From: Ustulina deusta
Lineage: Eukaryota; Ascomycota; Sordariomycetes; Xylariales; Xylariaceae
Assembly: GCA_023159155.1 (NCBI GenBank)
Contig: JAJNNX010000011.1
Location: forward strand, 682,001 to 746,000
DNA length: 64,000 bases
Direction: 5' to 3'
Part shown: in pieces, positions 22,792 through 34,650 of the stretch
How the letters are laid out: every line of letters starts with the position of its first letter
Position numbering within the stretch: the stretch's first letter is position 1
Program-made: the position numbers and the translations under genes
Notes under the pieces: model-generated
Databases searched by the model: none
Told to the model about the DNA's origin: nothing
Seen by the model: the letters and a program-made list of their open reading frames with translations, nothing else

Positions 22792-24656
22792 CTAGATTTC
22801 CTCGTCTTGGTACTTGTTATCTCCCAGTGCTTCTCCATCCATAACACCATCGATATATGCTTCTCCAATGAGTCGATACCTGCCCTGCCCGGTTCGTCGA
22901 ATCACGTACGGTATTTCTCCGCCTACCAAGATGCATATGCGGTCGCCCGGCTCGGACCCGATTGGTACCTGGCCCAGTCGCAGATGCTCGGTAATGCAGA
23001 AGACGCGGCCCATAGCGGCCTGGCTAACCGCCGTACAAATTGGCATGAAATGCGGGTTTGGGCTATGCTCTTTATCAGACGTGGCTGCTTTGTCTGAGCA
23101 CGAAGCTAGGTAGTCCGGGAACGAATCTAATATTGCTAGCTCTGCAAGGCCTTCCCTAGAATTCATGTTGCAGACCATTGTGCGTGCGAAGGCTGACATT
23201 AGCTCAGCCTGTCGACAGGTAGCATTCCTCACAACGAAGTCGTAGCAGATTATGATCCATTTATTGAAGGGCGAATTGAGGCGTGAATTCGCTATGAGTT
23301 CTAAAATGTCTTTATTGGAGCGTACGTTCGGGTAGTCAAGTTGAAGTACATCGACCCATGTTGGTGCGAGAGCCTTCACCGTGTCGACAATTCTGCCATG
23401 AGCGCGCAGGACAAGGCCACCTTCAGACAAGCTAAGTATTGGCTTACCATGGCCTCCTGCATAGAACCGTTGCTTTAATACCGAGAAGCTCACTAACGTG
23501 GCCACATATTGAATCTAACGAAGGTCAGGTACCCATGATGGTAGAGGCAGCCGTTCTATATCTGGTACTTGAAAAAACGACTTGTAAGGGGCCAGTCCGA
23601 ACACCTTCAGGCTCTGGGCCTCGAAAAGCATTGCCTGCGCGAATCGTACAAAGCTTTCGGCTACTGGTATTTTATAATCAACTTTTATTGATGCGTGTTT
23701 GAGTTGCAAACCAAGCAGTGCGTAAATATGGTCATGTTCGACAGTACAAAGGAAGTGGTTAGTGGCTAGGATGCCATCCATTAGGGTTGCATGCTGCCGG
23801 TACTGCGAAACCTCGAGGATGAAGACGATATTCTGCATCGGCAAAGTGAAAGATAGAGCAAGTGTCCACACGGACCTTTGCCGTTCTCGGACTTGTAGTC
23901 TTTCCCGATGGAGTCGCTAGCAACAGTCACCAGTTCAAACACGGACATCGTATACGTGAGCAGCGCCAGCTCGGTCCACGGAAGCCGGACATGGCCGACA
24001 CAGAGCACGGCCTCGCGCGCGAGCACAACCTCTTGCACTATCCACTTACGGCGGAACCACGGCCGAGCGACAAGCGTCGCGAGCGGCTGCCAATCATAGT
24101 CATACAGGTTTGACTTACCCTCGTGGCGGCGCTGCACCGCATCAGCCAACAGCTCTTGAAATTGCAGCGCTGCTTCCGGCGCGTCGAATGTCGCCGGCGG
24201 AGGCGGCAGGAGAGCTCGCGTCTGCTGGATCCATTCGGGCAGACGTAGAAGAACGCGGGGCTCATCAAGGGGGCCGAGCCATATGAGCACGCGTGTGGCC
24301 TGAGAGTAGATCCGCGGCATGAGCCCGACCTGGATACCCTTTTCGTCCAAGTCGGTTTGGCTTATGCAGATGGCGTCAGCCCAGAGCGTACGCCGCCGGT
24401 CTGCCAAGCGGAATTGGCTAAGGGCGCCAAATAGACTGGCTGTGAAGGACACATCCACGCCATCGCAGGTGACAGACACTACATCCGAAACCAGGCCCCA
24501 GTGGTACGAAATAGCCTCATATGCGGGATGTGAGTCTAGCGACACCGCAGAAAGTGACATCGTTAAAGGCTCGGTGCCTTCGCCTGGATGTACATCGAGC
24601 AGACGGATGGTGGAGCTAGCGAGGGTGTGGTAGATGCCCTTCGTGTTAAGTCCCAT
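22792..24656 (-). pseudogene. HET-domain gene, apparently broken by a frameshift and an in-frame stop
   Basis: The 5' part (ATG at 24656) has a clear HET domain: PAYEAISYHWG, LWADAICISQTDLDEKGIQV, YSQATRVLIWLG and WFRRKWIVQEVVLAREAVLC. The middle part (HDHIYALLGLQ, LPLPSWVPDL) and the C-terminal part (GDRICILVGGEIPYVIRR, YRLIGEAYIDGVMDGEAL) match the order and spacing of a full HET protein, so all segments belong to one gene. The first segment is in a different frame from the rest, with the switch between about 23860 and 23917. An in-frame TAG at 23515-23517 separates the last two. Introns could rescue it: 23833-23930 (GTGACT...TGCAG) restores the frame, and a weak 60-nt intron would remove the TAG. 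The second lacks a branch site and would remove the VPD motif. A pseudogene is more likely but not proven. Confidence 0.65.
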
Positions 24657-26760
24657 TTTAGCGGCTGGAGCTCAAGTGTGACAAAAGACAGCATCTCACG
24701 AGGACAGATGAAGAACGACACTAGAGCAATGGTGTTGCCGTAGAGGGGAAAACTATTACTGGATAAGTCAGCAGTTTTCCGGTTGCCCGCCACACCAAGC
24801 GCCACATCCAATTTTCTTCCTTCTACCAGTGGCCGACAAGCCCTCGCCAGCGCCCTGCATTCCATTTTTCGAATGTCATCTGAAGAGATCTAAACCCGAT
24901 GCATGCCATCTCATTTTGGAAACTCTTCTTTTAGCTCGATATGAAGCAGAAGTTGCGAGTTACATAATGCTTTCGCCCTGATTTCGTGGGGTAAGGATAT
25001 CTACCGCCTTGCGTGTCACGAGCGATTCTATTTTCGGATCCCAAAACCCCCAGTCCAAGAGACATCATCTGTAGGCGATAAGATACCTGGATTTCACGCG
25101 GCGTTGATAATCGGGATTGGCTATGTCGCCATTCGCAGGTGGGGGCGAACAAGGGCTATTACCTGTCATCCGATTATTGCAAGGAGGTATTATTTGTATA
25201 CTCAGTCAACACGGATGCGAGGTACCTACAACGTTCATCCCATCTTCAACCAACATGTATCAGGCGGTATCGTTATAGGAAGGAGAAAGAGGGGTTTATT
25301 GGGTGTGAGCTGACGGGCTACGTTTGAACGTTTCCCATCGGATGAAACAGAGACAATCGATTACGTTTAGCTCTATTGCCAAGAGCCCAAATGCTACACT
25401 AGTCGATTTGTCTCACACTAGCGCACACTTAGTTAGGGCGACTAGGTTTGCCCTAAAATTAAGCTTGTTACTCCGCGTGGGTTTTCTCGAGCTAACCAAT
25501 CCTGTCCAATAGATTCGGTCCCGAGGTCGAACTAGAAAATTGACGTTCCTCTCCATTGCCAGCCTATTATACCAAGTGAGCAACCGCCACCAAGTATCTA
25601 GCGCCCAGTCTCCTGAGACGTCACCATGGCGCAAAAAGCTAGCTCCTTTCTAGACTCACATTAAGATTACCATGATCGACCTTAACCTTCGGAACTGAAA
25701 CATTAACTACTTGCTCCCAACTTCTGGCGCAAGGGACGACCCACAGGGCCACGCGGCGATTGGCTCGTGAGGCAACAACATGTGTGATCCCCAAGGAGGA
25801 ATGTCACACATATCAGGATTCCCAACTCACCGCCAATCGGAGAATATGATGTCAGCAAAGCAGCCAGAAGTGTCATATATTCACAATCCACGTTGACTCA
25901 AGCCATCCGGAGATTTTCAGCCAACTAGACGCTCTCTGGTTCTTTTCCTGTTCACGCCGCAGAGTTACACAATGCAAGCCCGCCCACTCAATAGACTTTT
26001 CACCCCCAAACGTGGGCATAGCCGCGTAGAGTTTCCTCGCAATCCCGACCGACCTTGATCGACGGACAAGCTTAATTTATGTTTAGGTGTTGAACTATTG
26101 GCTGCAGCGCACACACGGCTGCCCCACCATTCTATCTCGCCCACACTACGCACCATCATGCCATATCTGTGTGTAATATGTATAATGCTAGTGTCGGTGG
26201 TGGAGGTTGACTCTCATAGTGCATGAGGTACGTGTTCAGCCAAAGTATAAAACGTAGTTATGTACCTGTACTATATCCATGCCTCGATGTACCACTACTT
26301 GGTGTCTAGGAATCATTCGCACGGTTTTTGCGCCTTGGGAACTTTTGAATATCTTATTATAATACTTCGACAATAGAACTGGATACTCGGTTGGCTTGAG
26401 GCGTTTATCCTGGCCTTAGTTAGTTAATCATCATGGATGTATTTTATCTCTCTTGCCAGATGGCTGCTTACTGTACTTTTCGTATGTCTCTTGTGGTGGT
26501 GGGCTAGGTTGGGAAGTTAAAACAGATAAGAAAAAGAAGGAGGAAGTTTGTGTAGGCGGCGTAGCTTCAACCCTAGGTATGTTATTTGACTACACTATAT
26601 GCAGAGTTACAGACTTCATACTATATATTCCGATTCAATGCATTGAATATCCGTGCAAACTCACTTCTCTTGGGAGCAAACTGTCTTGCGAGAAAGAAAT
26701 CCTCAAGCCGGGACAAGCCGTATTCTAACCATCCTAAGGGAGTCTTCTTTCTCTCTCTCT

Positions 26761-26801
26761 CTCTTTTCGGGGACTTGATAAGGGCAAGTCCCCGAGAAGA
26801 G
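26761..26801. repeat. imperfect palindrome, 17-bp arms
   Basis: The left arm 26761-26777 (CTCTTTTCGGGGACTTG) and the right arm 26785-26801 pair at 16 of 17 positions around a 7-nt loop (ATAAGGG). A CT-dinucleotide run lies just to the left. Confidence 0.8.
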
Positions 26802-29800
26802 AAAGGTAATTTTCATTGTTAATAACGATATCACACGTGAATTGTATCGCGTGATGTATTAGTCTTGTAGTTCGGCTCTGGAACTTATTCGTGTTACGTT
26901 ATGCGTTACGTATTGGCGAGTCAGGGAGACAAGTTTACAAATGTACCTCAAGATCCAAGCATACTCATCGCCTCGGGGCGCGGCCGAAATTTAAATTTAA
27001 ATCGCAAGGCCCCGGTGGCGAGTCGCCGATCTAGCGCAGGGACTTGGAGCTTAAAATCAGGGGAGGATTACCAACCTCCTGAAAGTTCATGAAAATGAAT
27101 AATAGTGAAATACGAATTCCAATTTGTCAGCCTAACATGTTTCGCCCGGGTAGCGTTAACAAGTGCTGGAATCCGAAGAGCTGGTCTCGAGGCTAGGGGA
27201 AGGAAGTATCAGTTGTCCTTTATTTTATTTTTGGGGGGAGAGAGACACACACAGATGGTGTAAACAAGACCAGTGCATAATTGTGACACATTTGAGGTGT
27301 TTACGCCAACCCATCGAGAAATAATTGGCAGCGAGGGATCTTACTATGATGGCCTTCGACCATCAACGAGTCCTCACGCGACCACATGAAGTCATCTAGC
27401 TAGGAGGGTGAGAGTAAAATGCAATAGTCTCTCTAGCATCGAACTATGATGTCCACGGCGTATTTACCCCACGGGGTTTCAAACTAGTTATCTCTTTCTT
27501 AACTAGAACGAATTTGTTTGCCAAGGTATTATTGTACCATATCTCTATGCTATTGCAACTGCTAAAGCGTTTCTAGTGTAGACTACACGATCAATAGAGG
27601 TACGCCCGATCTCTCACTGAAAATAACATATTATTTTAGAGTTTCTTGGCTACGAATTTGATAGGGACCGACTGGCTACTGAATGACACCGTTTTTTCAA
27701 TCTAAATTAAACCATGCGTTGTTATGAATAGTTGGATTTACCAATAGATACGGACGTCGGTTTTTTTTTTGTCCAGTTTCCCTTCGACACAAAAGGACCT
27801 CGGGTTTTTTTCTCTTCAGACCCAACTAACCTAGACTAATATACTATACTATCCCGACATGCAGAAGACACCCGAGCCTAGGTTTATTTTGCGGGGAGGA
27901 CGCCCCTCAACTCATCGCCTTTGGGAAAAGGGTGAATAGCGGAGGGAGCTTGTCGATAACTCTAAATATCCCTATCCACTTCTCCTATTGCGGGACGATG
28001 GATCCGAAGATATGTATTATCTAATGGAGTAACTACGGCTCCTCTTGGCTACATGTTCTCAGTGAGATTAATCCCACATCCACAATTTCCCCTATACCAT
28101 GCCGGCAACACGAAGGTTACCATCATGTGCCGCAGTTTACTCTCCGCAATAGCTTCACTTTCGCCTCCTGGAAGACAGATCGCCCATTCAAGTCATCACA
28201 ATAAACTGGGGAGCCGAGGTAAATCTCCGACAGGTTCCACAAGATCTTCCCTCTACTTACCTTTGTCGCCACCATTAGTTGTCAACATCACACGCCCCCA
28301 AGCACATTGTAGCTTGGCCCGGACCAGCCAAACCAATCTGCCCCATGATTTATAGCGTAGCACTAATAGAGGATATGGAGTATTGCCGGCCGCCGGCCTC
28401 GGAATGTAATGGAGTTCGCCTGGCTGGGCATTGCTATCAGTCGCTCTAGCGGCAGGCAGCGCATTAAGGCGATTTCTTTTTTCCTTTTTTCTTTCTCCCT
28501 CCTCCCTGGAGTAAGCATTGAGCCGGTAAGAGTCGAAAATCCTGACCGGAGTGTTTTGGGAGGGGGGATCGAACACGCAAGGCGCAATAGTTGCTATGTG
28601 ATAGCAGATATCTGTGACGTTGACGTTCCCAGGCAAGCCAAGCCCAAGCCACCGCGCGGAGATCTTCATGTCTCTCTCTGATAGCTAGATAAGTAGCTTC
28701 GCACCCGGTGGCATACCCTTCTGACCCTTTACCTGAGTAGTTTTGTCGAAAACTATAGCCTAATCGCTACTCAAATGGGTAGCGTGAACGGTGGCGATAG
28801 CTGCCCCATCTCGATAGGTAGAACCAAAATAAGGGAGAGAGGCTCAAGACCCTCCATGTGTAAAATATTACCTAAACGGGAAGGTGATCGCCAAGCTATA
28901 CCGCGATGCGACGCAGCCAGGAATAATAATATCACCAGGTCGTGACACCCCACGTTTTCTTCTTCTTCGCCTCCGCCTACAAAATTTTTTTTTCATTCGA
29001 TGAACCCCCGGAGAGGTTTTTTTTTTTTTTACCCCGAAGCCCAAAAAAAAGCCCTCAAGTAAAACAAAACAAGAAAAAAAAAACCGTTTTCTGCCCACCT
29101 AAAAAAACACGCCGTATCAGTGCTGTCTAACATTGCGAGCCACGTTCCACAGCCTTATCCCGCAATTCTCGAACCAGGTTCACCGGTCGCTTTCCTCCCC
29201 GCGATCGACTGGATTGACCGGCTGGCACATGCATGTACTTTTGTTGAATTGTAGTTTGACTCCTCCGATTCCGGTTAGGGGTAGGGCATATAGGTCTATA
29301 TCATGCCGTTGCCGTTGCGTTGCCGATGCCAACGTAAGGCATGTATGTATATATACTTCCCACACTTCGGATCCGTTCTTTTCCTGATGCCGATACTGAC
29401 TAAGGAGGCATAACTTGTCTTTTCTTTTTTGTATATGTGCGTGCGTGTGTGATTCTCTCTCGTTTGGGGAAAATTGCCTACACAGACAGACTCTCGTAAT
29501 TCCTCACCTGACTGCCTCGTGTCACGACTGAAGCCCGTTTCAGCCAGCCATGATCCTCTCATTCGCTTCTCGTTGTAGGTGCTTGAATGCATATATCTAT
29601 AACGCCAAGAGGCGTGTGCGCGTACAGTACGGACGGACTGGAAGCTTGGCCTCGTGTGTGTCTGCATTCCTTGTGCGCCTCTGGTAATCCCAAGTAGGTA
29701 AGCCGTGTAGGACTTTTCTTCTGAGGCCATTTCCGTTACTTAATGTTGAAATAAGCTCTAGGCTCTTGGTGAAAGCTTGGCTGGGGCTCGATTGTCCACG

Positions 29801-30007
29801 CCGCGTTCATACATGTATATACTTATCCATAATTCTACGTCATGATGTATACATATACGTTTGAATGCATATGAGGCACCGATACTAACAGGAAAAAGAA
29901 AACTGTCATTATTTCTACTAGCTCTGATTTGTTTCTTGTATACTGGCATACAGTCATATACCGCATACCTACGTTCTCGCCGACGAATTTGAGTAGTAGT
30001 GGGTAGA

Positions 30008-30065
30008 TGCCGGCCGGCTCGGCCGGCACGGGCAGGCTGACATATAACGTGCAACTCTGCCTGCC
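30008..30065. repeat. two adjacent GC-rich stem-loops
   Basis: TGCCGGCCG at 30008-30016 pairs perfectly with 30020-30028 around a three-base loop. Directly after it GGCAGGC (30031-30037) pairs with GCCTGCC (about 30058-30064). Confidence 0.75.
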
Positions 30066-31185
30066 GGGAATCCACCGTCCTTCTGCCTTAAGTTGAGGTA
30101 GTCAAGAAGGATCATTTAACTCTATGCAGCGTTGGTCTCGTTTTTTAGACGTAGCTTTGCGACCCAAAAAAGCTAAATTCGAGTGCTTGGTAACTAAGGT
30201 TAGCACATAGGCATATAATATACTCTTAAGCCATCGGAAGTACAATAGTAGCAAACCCGTCCGTTCGGTCATCCCACGTTAGTTTCATGTGCCACTCGGC
30301 CGCACTGATCAGCCTGTTTTCTCTGCAGCTGAGATGCAGGAGTGAAGAGGCAGATTGAATTGCCACGTGTAGATGACGGCTAGAAACTTAGGATGGCGGA
30401 TGCGACTTGATGCTAGATTGATGAGAACTATAGGATGACCTGGAACCGTAAGGAGAACGATGCATTCGGTGCACATGCACACCTAGATCAACCAGACATG
30501 TGATTGCGTGGCAGAAAGGTGAAATCCCGGGCTCGAAACCCTCTATTTGACATGGAAAACTAGAGAGAACGTGGGCAAGGATGTAGAAAAAAAAAAGCTC
30601 GAGTCCGGACAAAGTTAAAGCTTGCCAAGGTGCTATACACATTGTCAATATCCTGTAGCACAGCCGATAGACAGGGTAACAAGTGTGCAGCACAGCAGGA
30701 ACATAGGAATGCAGATAGGTGGCAAACGAACCTGACACGAACAAGACGTGTACAAGAGAAAAAGAAATAGACGAGAACAATAAGGACCGCTGTGCCTAGA
30801 ACTATGAGGTGACGCAGATAGACTTATCATTATTGTATGTAATGCGCCGACCGGCCGAAATTCAAGAATTTGGCGTTAAACGCTTGTTTTTATTTCACGC
30901 TGGAGAATGGCCGATTGCTTACTTGCTAGGTTAGTATATCTACCTAGTTAGTTAAAGGTCATGGTGGATAGCCTTGGCCTAGCTAGGTAGTTGATACACC
31001 ATAAATAGGTCAATGGTAGCTCATCCTTATTGCTGGGAAATCCCGCACGTTGCTGGTTGGGCTGGTTTTCAAAGGATTCGTGGAGGAAGGATTGTGCATG
31101 CTTTCAGTCCCTGCGTCTTGCAAGGGGCCTTGCGGCACTACTGCAGCGAGAACCGGAGGACCAGCGGACGAGATGGCTCATGAAC

Positions 31186-31308
31186 CAAAAAATAAAATAA
31201 AAATAAAAATAATAAAAATAAAAGGAAGAAAAGGCTTCCCAGTCCAAACATGTTTTATTACAAGCTTACAATGCAGCACAAGAGAGAGAGAGAGTGTGTG
31301 TGTATGTG
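31186..31308. repeat. A-rich and AG/TG microsatellites
   Basis: AAATA/AAAAT units at 31186-31223 are followed, after about 55 bp, by (AG)n then (TG)n at about 31281-31308. They lie 340-460 bp beyond the stop codon of the Pac2-type gene. Confidence 0.8.
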
Positions 31309-31649
31309 ATAGTAATTGTTAAGTAACGCTGAATTTGTTAAACAGCATACTTCGATCAGCTAAAAATCAAGGCGAAGTCCCCGGCTTAAGGGTTGGTATC
31401 TGGATGCAAAAAAGAAGAATATTTACAGCGCTAATCCTTAGTGTCTGCCCTGGCAGCACTATCAAATCATCGTGACTATCCCCATCCGTGACTCCATTCC
31501 TTTGCCAGCCAAAGCAACTTCCTTAGCAGATGCACCGCTGGAGAATTAAGTACCATGCCGTTCCAATTATCGTGCTCTCCGAACCCGAACCGTAACCCAT
31601 TCATCTTGTTTTCCGTAAACGCCTGAATGATGCTCCACTGATAGGTGGT

Positions 31650-32870
31650 CTAAAGACAAAACTTGCGGTCAAGTGACCGGAGGGCCTTAACGTCTGCTGA
31701 CATTTCGTGTGCCATAGCTGCAAGAGCTCGCGGAGAGCTACTGCCGCTGTTGTTGTTTGCCGGATTGGCGCTGTTGGGTTCAGAGCTGCTTGGTGTAGGA
31801 TGTAATAAAATACTCGATAGGCTCGCCTTTCGGGCCGAGGCACTATTGGAGCTGCATGAGCTAGATGTTTGGGGTGGTGAAAGAGAATTTGTTCTCGGAG
31901 GACTAGGGTGGCGGTTCGAGGGTGCTAGAGCAGGTAAAGGACCTTGAGGATTGCGGACGCTAGTCGCTATCCGTGGATCGATCATGACGGCCTGTGCTGC
32001 TTGTACCTGAAGCTGTTGGAACCGAGGACATGGGTCAGTCATCTGATATGCAGCAGGCGGTAGCCGCTCATAGAGAGGAGAATGATTCACTGGTGCTGAT
32101 GGAGGCAATTGCGGCGCTCTGTGTGACTGTGGAGGTGGGTGAGCCTGATGGGCCATTTCAGGTTCATGCTTGACATATGAGTATGGAGGAGTTTGTCTTG
32201 GTGAAGGGGGCCACGGCTCCGCCGTCCACGCTGGGGCAGCCCAGAACCCACCATATGTGCCATGATCTTGGGGCCCAGGAGAGTTGGTGTATGGCTGCAT
32301 GGGTGTTCTCGTCAAGGCTGGGGGGTTGGTGTCGTGCAGACTTGACTCGGGATACATGCCTTTAGCCGGCGTAATATGTCGTAGTGAGGGATCCGTCGTC
32401 GGTTGAGGAAGATCTGGGGCCCCAGGGAGCGGGCGAGCGTAATATGAGATCAAATGTAGATGCTGTCCTTGTGAAGTTGTGATGCTGAAGGACTGCTTCA
32501 TTAGACCATCCGTCTTGTACCGATAACCTTCTGGCTCGCCGTCTTGGTCATCATCACTAAGTCGACCACTATCAGGGGAGCGTGCAGCAGTCCTGCGAGA
32601 GGTTCCGAAGCCGCTTCCTCGTTTCCCTTCCATTTCTCGGTATGTGAGAAAGCTGCCCGACACCCGGCTTGCGCTCCAGGATTTACCATCAGTCCAGCGT
32701 CGCATGCCGGCTTCCCGTTCATCCCAAACAAATACAGACCCGGACCTGATAGACTGTCTCTCCTTTTCTGATAACCGCCTCTGAACTCGAGGTAAAAGAC
32801 CAAGTCTGCATGCTTCAAACAGCTTGATAGCATCTGCGGGTGTCCGCACGTAGCCGTTATAGGTTTCCAT
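31650..32870 (-). CDS. pac2: WOPR-domain transcription regulator, Gti1/Pac2 family, Pac2 type
   Basis: Single exon of 406 aa starting METYNGYVRTPADAIKLFEA. The first WOPR subdomain (residues 2-83) carries the conserved core RRLSEKERQSIRSGSVFVWD and RRWTDGKSWSASRVSGSFL. A polar linker (84-115) leads to the second subdomain (116-144; YRYKTDGLMKQSFSITTS, then GQHLHLISYY). The two halves together bind DNA. The remaining 260 residues are a disordered Pro/Ser/Gln-rich tail with a likely activation role. The sequence resembles the Pac2 branch rather than the Ryp1/Sge1/Wor1 branch, which typically has SRILGNFLIYREL instead of SRVSGSFLTYREM (recalled family knowledge). Fungal members control conidiation, mating or virulence-related development. 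The long upstream region suggests complex regulation, as in other WOPR genes. Confidence 0.93.
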   Translation of the reverse strand: METYNGYVRTPADAIKLFEACRLGLLPRVQRRLSEKERQSIRSGSVFVWDEREAGMRRWTDGKSWSASRVSGSFLTYREMEGKRGSGFGTSRRTAARSPDSGRLSDDDQDGEPEGYRYKTDGLMKQSFSITTSQGQHLHLISYYARPLPGAPDLPQPTTDPSLRHITPAKGMYPESSLHDTNPPALTRTPMQPYTNSPGPQDHGTYGGFWAAPAWTAEPWPPSPRQTPPYSYVKHEPEMAHQAHPPPQSHRAPQLPPSAPVNHSPLYERLPPAAYQMTDPCPRFQQLQVQAAQAVMIDPRIATSVRNPQGPLPALAPSNRHPSPPRTNSLSPPQTSSSCSSNSASARKASLSSILLHPTPSSSEPNSANPANNNSGSSSPRALAAMAHEMSADVKALRSLDRKFCL

Positions 32871-34650
32871 GGTACTGTACGTAGAATGCGTCCAAGGATG
32901 GCCGAATAATAGGAATTACTAGGTGGTGATGTTGTGCCACGTCTCGAAGACTGATACAGCGGCGCTGTTACAATTCCGCCCTCCTACCACGTCGACTCCA
33001 ATCGAGCCTCAGCCGTGGGTCATGCAGACGGTCGCGTGATGTTGACTGTCACTCAAGGCGCCTTGGCGGATTCTGACGAATGGGCAGTATGGGTCGATAG
33101 TCTCAAAGAGCGAGTAATTGCAGTTAGACTTGTCGAAGCACTAGGATTATGTTGAAGGCGATACCAGTGCTAATTGGCATATACAATCAAGTGTAGAGCG
33201 TGTATCTAAGAAAAGACATCAGTACTGCGAGAAGATTCACGGACGGGGGGTGAAAAGTGCAAGGTACGGATTCCATATGAAGTGTGGGCACTGTTCATGT
33301 CTTTCATCATCTAAAACATGTGCGACGTCGATAAAGGCAAAGACAGCAATGAGGCGATTACTACACTTTTAAGTAAAGCGCTGCATGCAGTAGATCTCGC
33401 AACTTGAATTTCAACTACAGCTGCTAGGGCGGCCGCCATGGAAGTCGGAGGGGGACGTGGGGGTTATGGATGGGAAAGGGAGCAAGTAAGTAGTGCATAC
33501 ATACCGAGATGGTGCAGATGTGTCGAAAAATAGCTTCTTACTTGAGTAGTAGAAATTAAAGGGCGCTGGGAGGATACCACAACGGTTATAATAGAATCAA
33601 CATGTGGGCTGGATGGTGCCTTAGTAACCACAATTGGACGATGGATCGTTGTTGGCCGTCAAGATGCTTTGGGAGTAAGCTGGAATCGGATGTTGTGTGA
33701 TACGAGCGGCCGCGTACCCAAAAACCAAGACCAAATCCTGAAGAAAGGTTCGAGTCGTCGTTGGGACCAGGATGCGGTGATGCTGTTGGTGCAGGGCAGC
33801 ATAAGCCTGATCGGCTTGCTGTGAGATGGCGGCGTGTAAGACTACGGTAAGCTAGCTACGTCCCTAACGTAAGGTCTGTTGGCGGGTGGAGGGTGTGGGT
33901 GGGCAAGGAAGCCGGGAATAAACTTCAGTGTTGAGGCTATAGAAGATGACGGGTGGCCGTGATGGTCATGGGGGTGGACAGCGATGGGCCGTATTATAGC
34001 GTATACAGTTTTGGATTTAAGGTTGGAGGGTGGTGGAGGTTGTCTTGAAGCTTAAAGGTAATATAAGCTTCGGAGGTCGTAGTGTGGTGCAGTGCAGCGT
34101 AGCGGAGTGTTGGTAATGTTAAGTAAGGCGAGCAGGCAGGCAGGTGTAGATATGTCAGAGGTTGTGTTAGCTGCTAGGGTGGCATGGGTCGAGGCCATAT
34201 AAGTATGAGCATGTATGTAGGCGTGTATGTAGGTGTATTGTAATTGCAGAGAGATCAGTTGGCAGTGAAGTTTGCTGTGGGCCGATGGTACTTGTGCGCT
34301 GAGCTTGGCCTGTTTCCCGAGTCAGAAAACCTCAAGCTTGGCTTGCTTGGCTAGGCTTGGTACCGTGGGTGGTGTACAGGGAACAGCTCTGGCCCGAGGA
34401 TCGCGTGTGGGCTCAGAGGTACACTCGGTACATCTGCATAGCGAGCGCTGCGACAGGGGTGCGTCGGCGTACTGCTGTACACTACTCCAGCACAGTATGG
34501 GTTGGTCTACCTGGGTCGTCTAGGGGATGCCGCACCCTATAGTGTACTAGTACCTACAGGCATACCGACGTGCCTATCTCAGTGAGTGGGTGGGGAACAC
34601 CAAGCATGTCGCATCCAAACCTTGTACACCATAATTCGTAGTGTTTGTAC
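32871..34650. other. long upstream region of the Pac2-type gene
   Basis: About 1.8 kb directly upstream of the start codon, increasingly G/T-rich toward 34300, without any supported gene. Several short ATG-initiated frames occur on the minus strand. It probably holds the promoter and a long 5' leader. Confidence 0.45.

Larger units (their letters stand above)
24657..31649. other. 7-kb gene-poor region
   Basis: No ORF in this stretch shows family features or convincing splice signals. It contains a 17-bp-armed palindrome (26761-26801), homopolymer A/T tracts (28980-29110), two adjacent GC-rich stem-loops (30008-30065) and A-rich and AG/TG microsatellites (31186-31308). Base composition varies sharply, with an AT-rich portion at about 27200-27900. 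It may hold decayed repeats, but none could be identified. Confidence 0.45.

Noticed and set aside
28551..28580. T-loop-like GTTCGATCCCC on the minus strand
   Set aside because: No matching T stem and no A box at the right distance, so not a tRNA gene.
30500..30545. GGCTCGAAACCC, a B-box look-alike
   Set aside because: No D arm or acceptor stem pairs with it.
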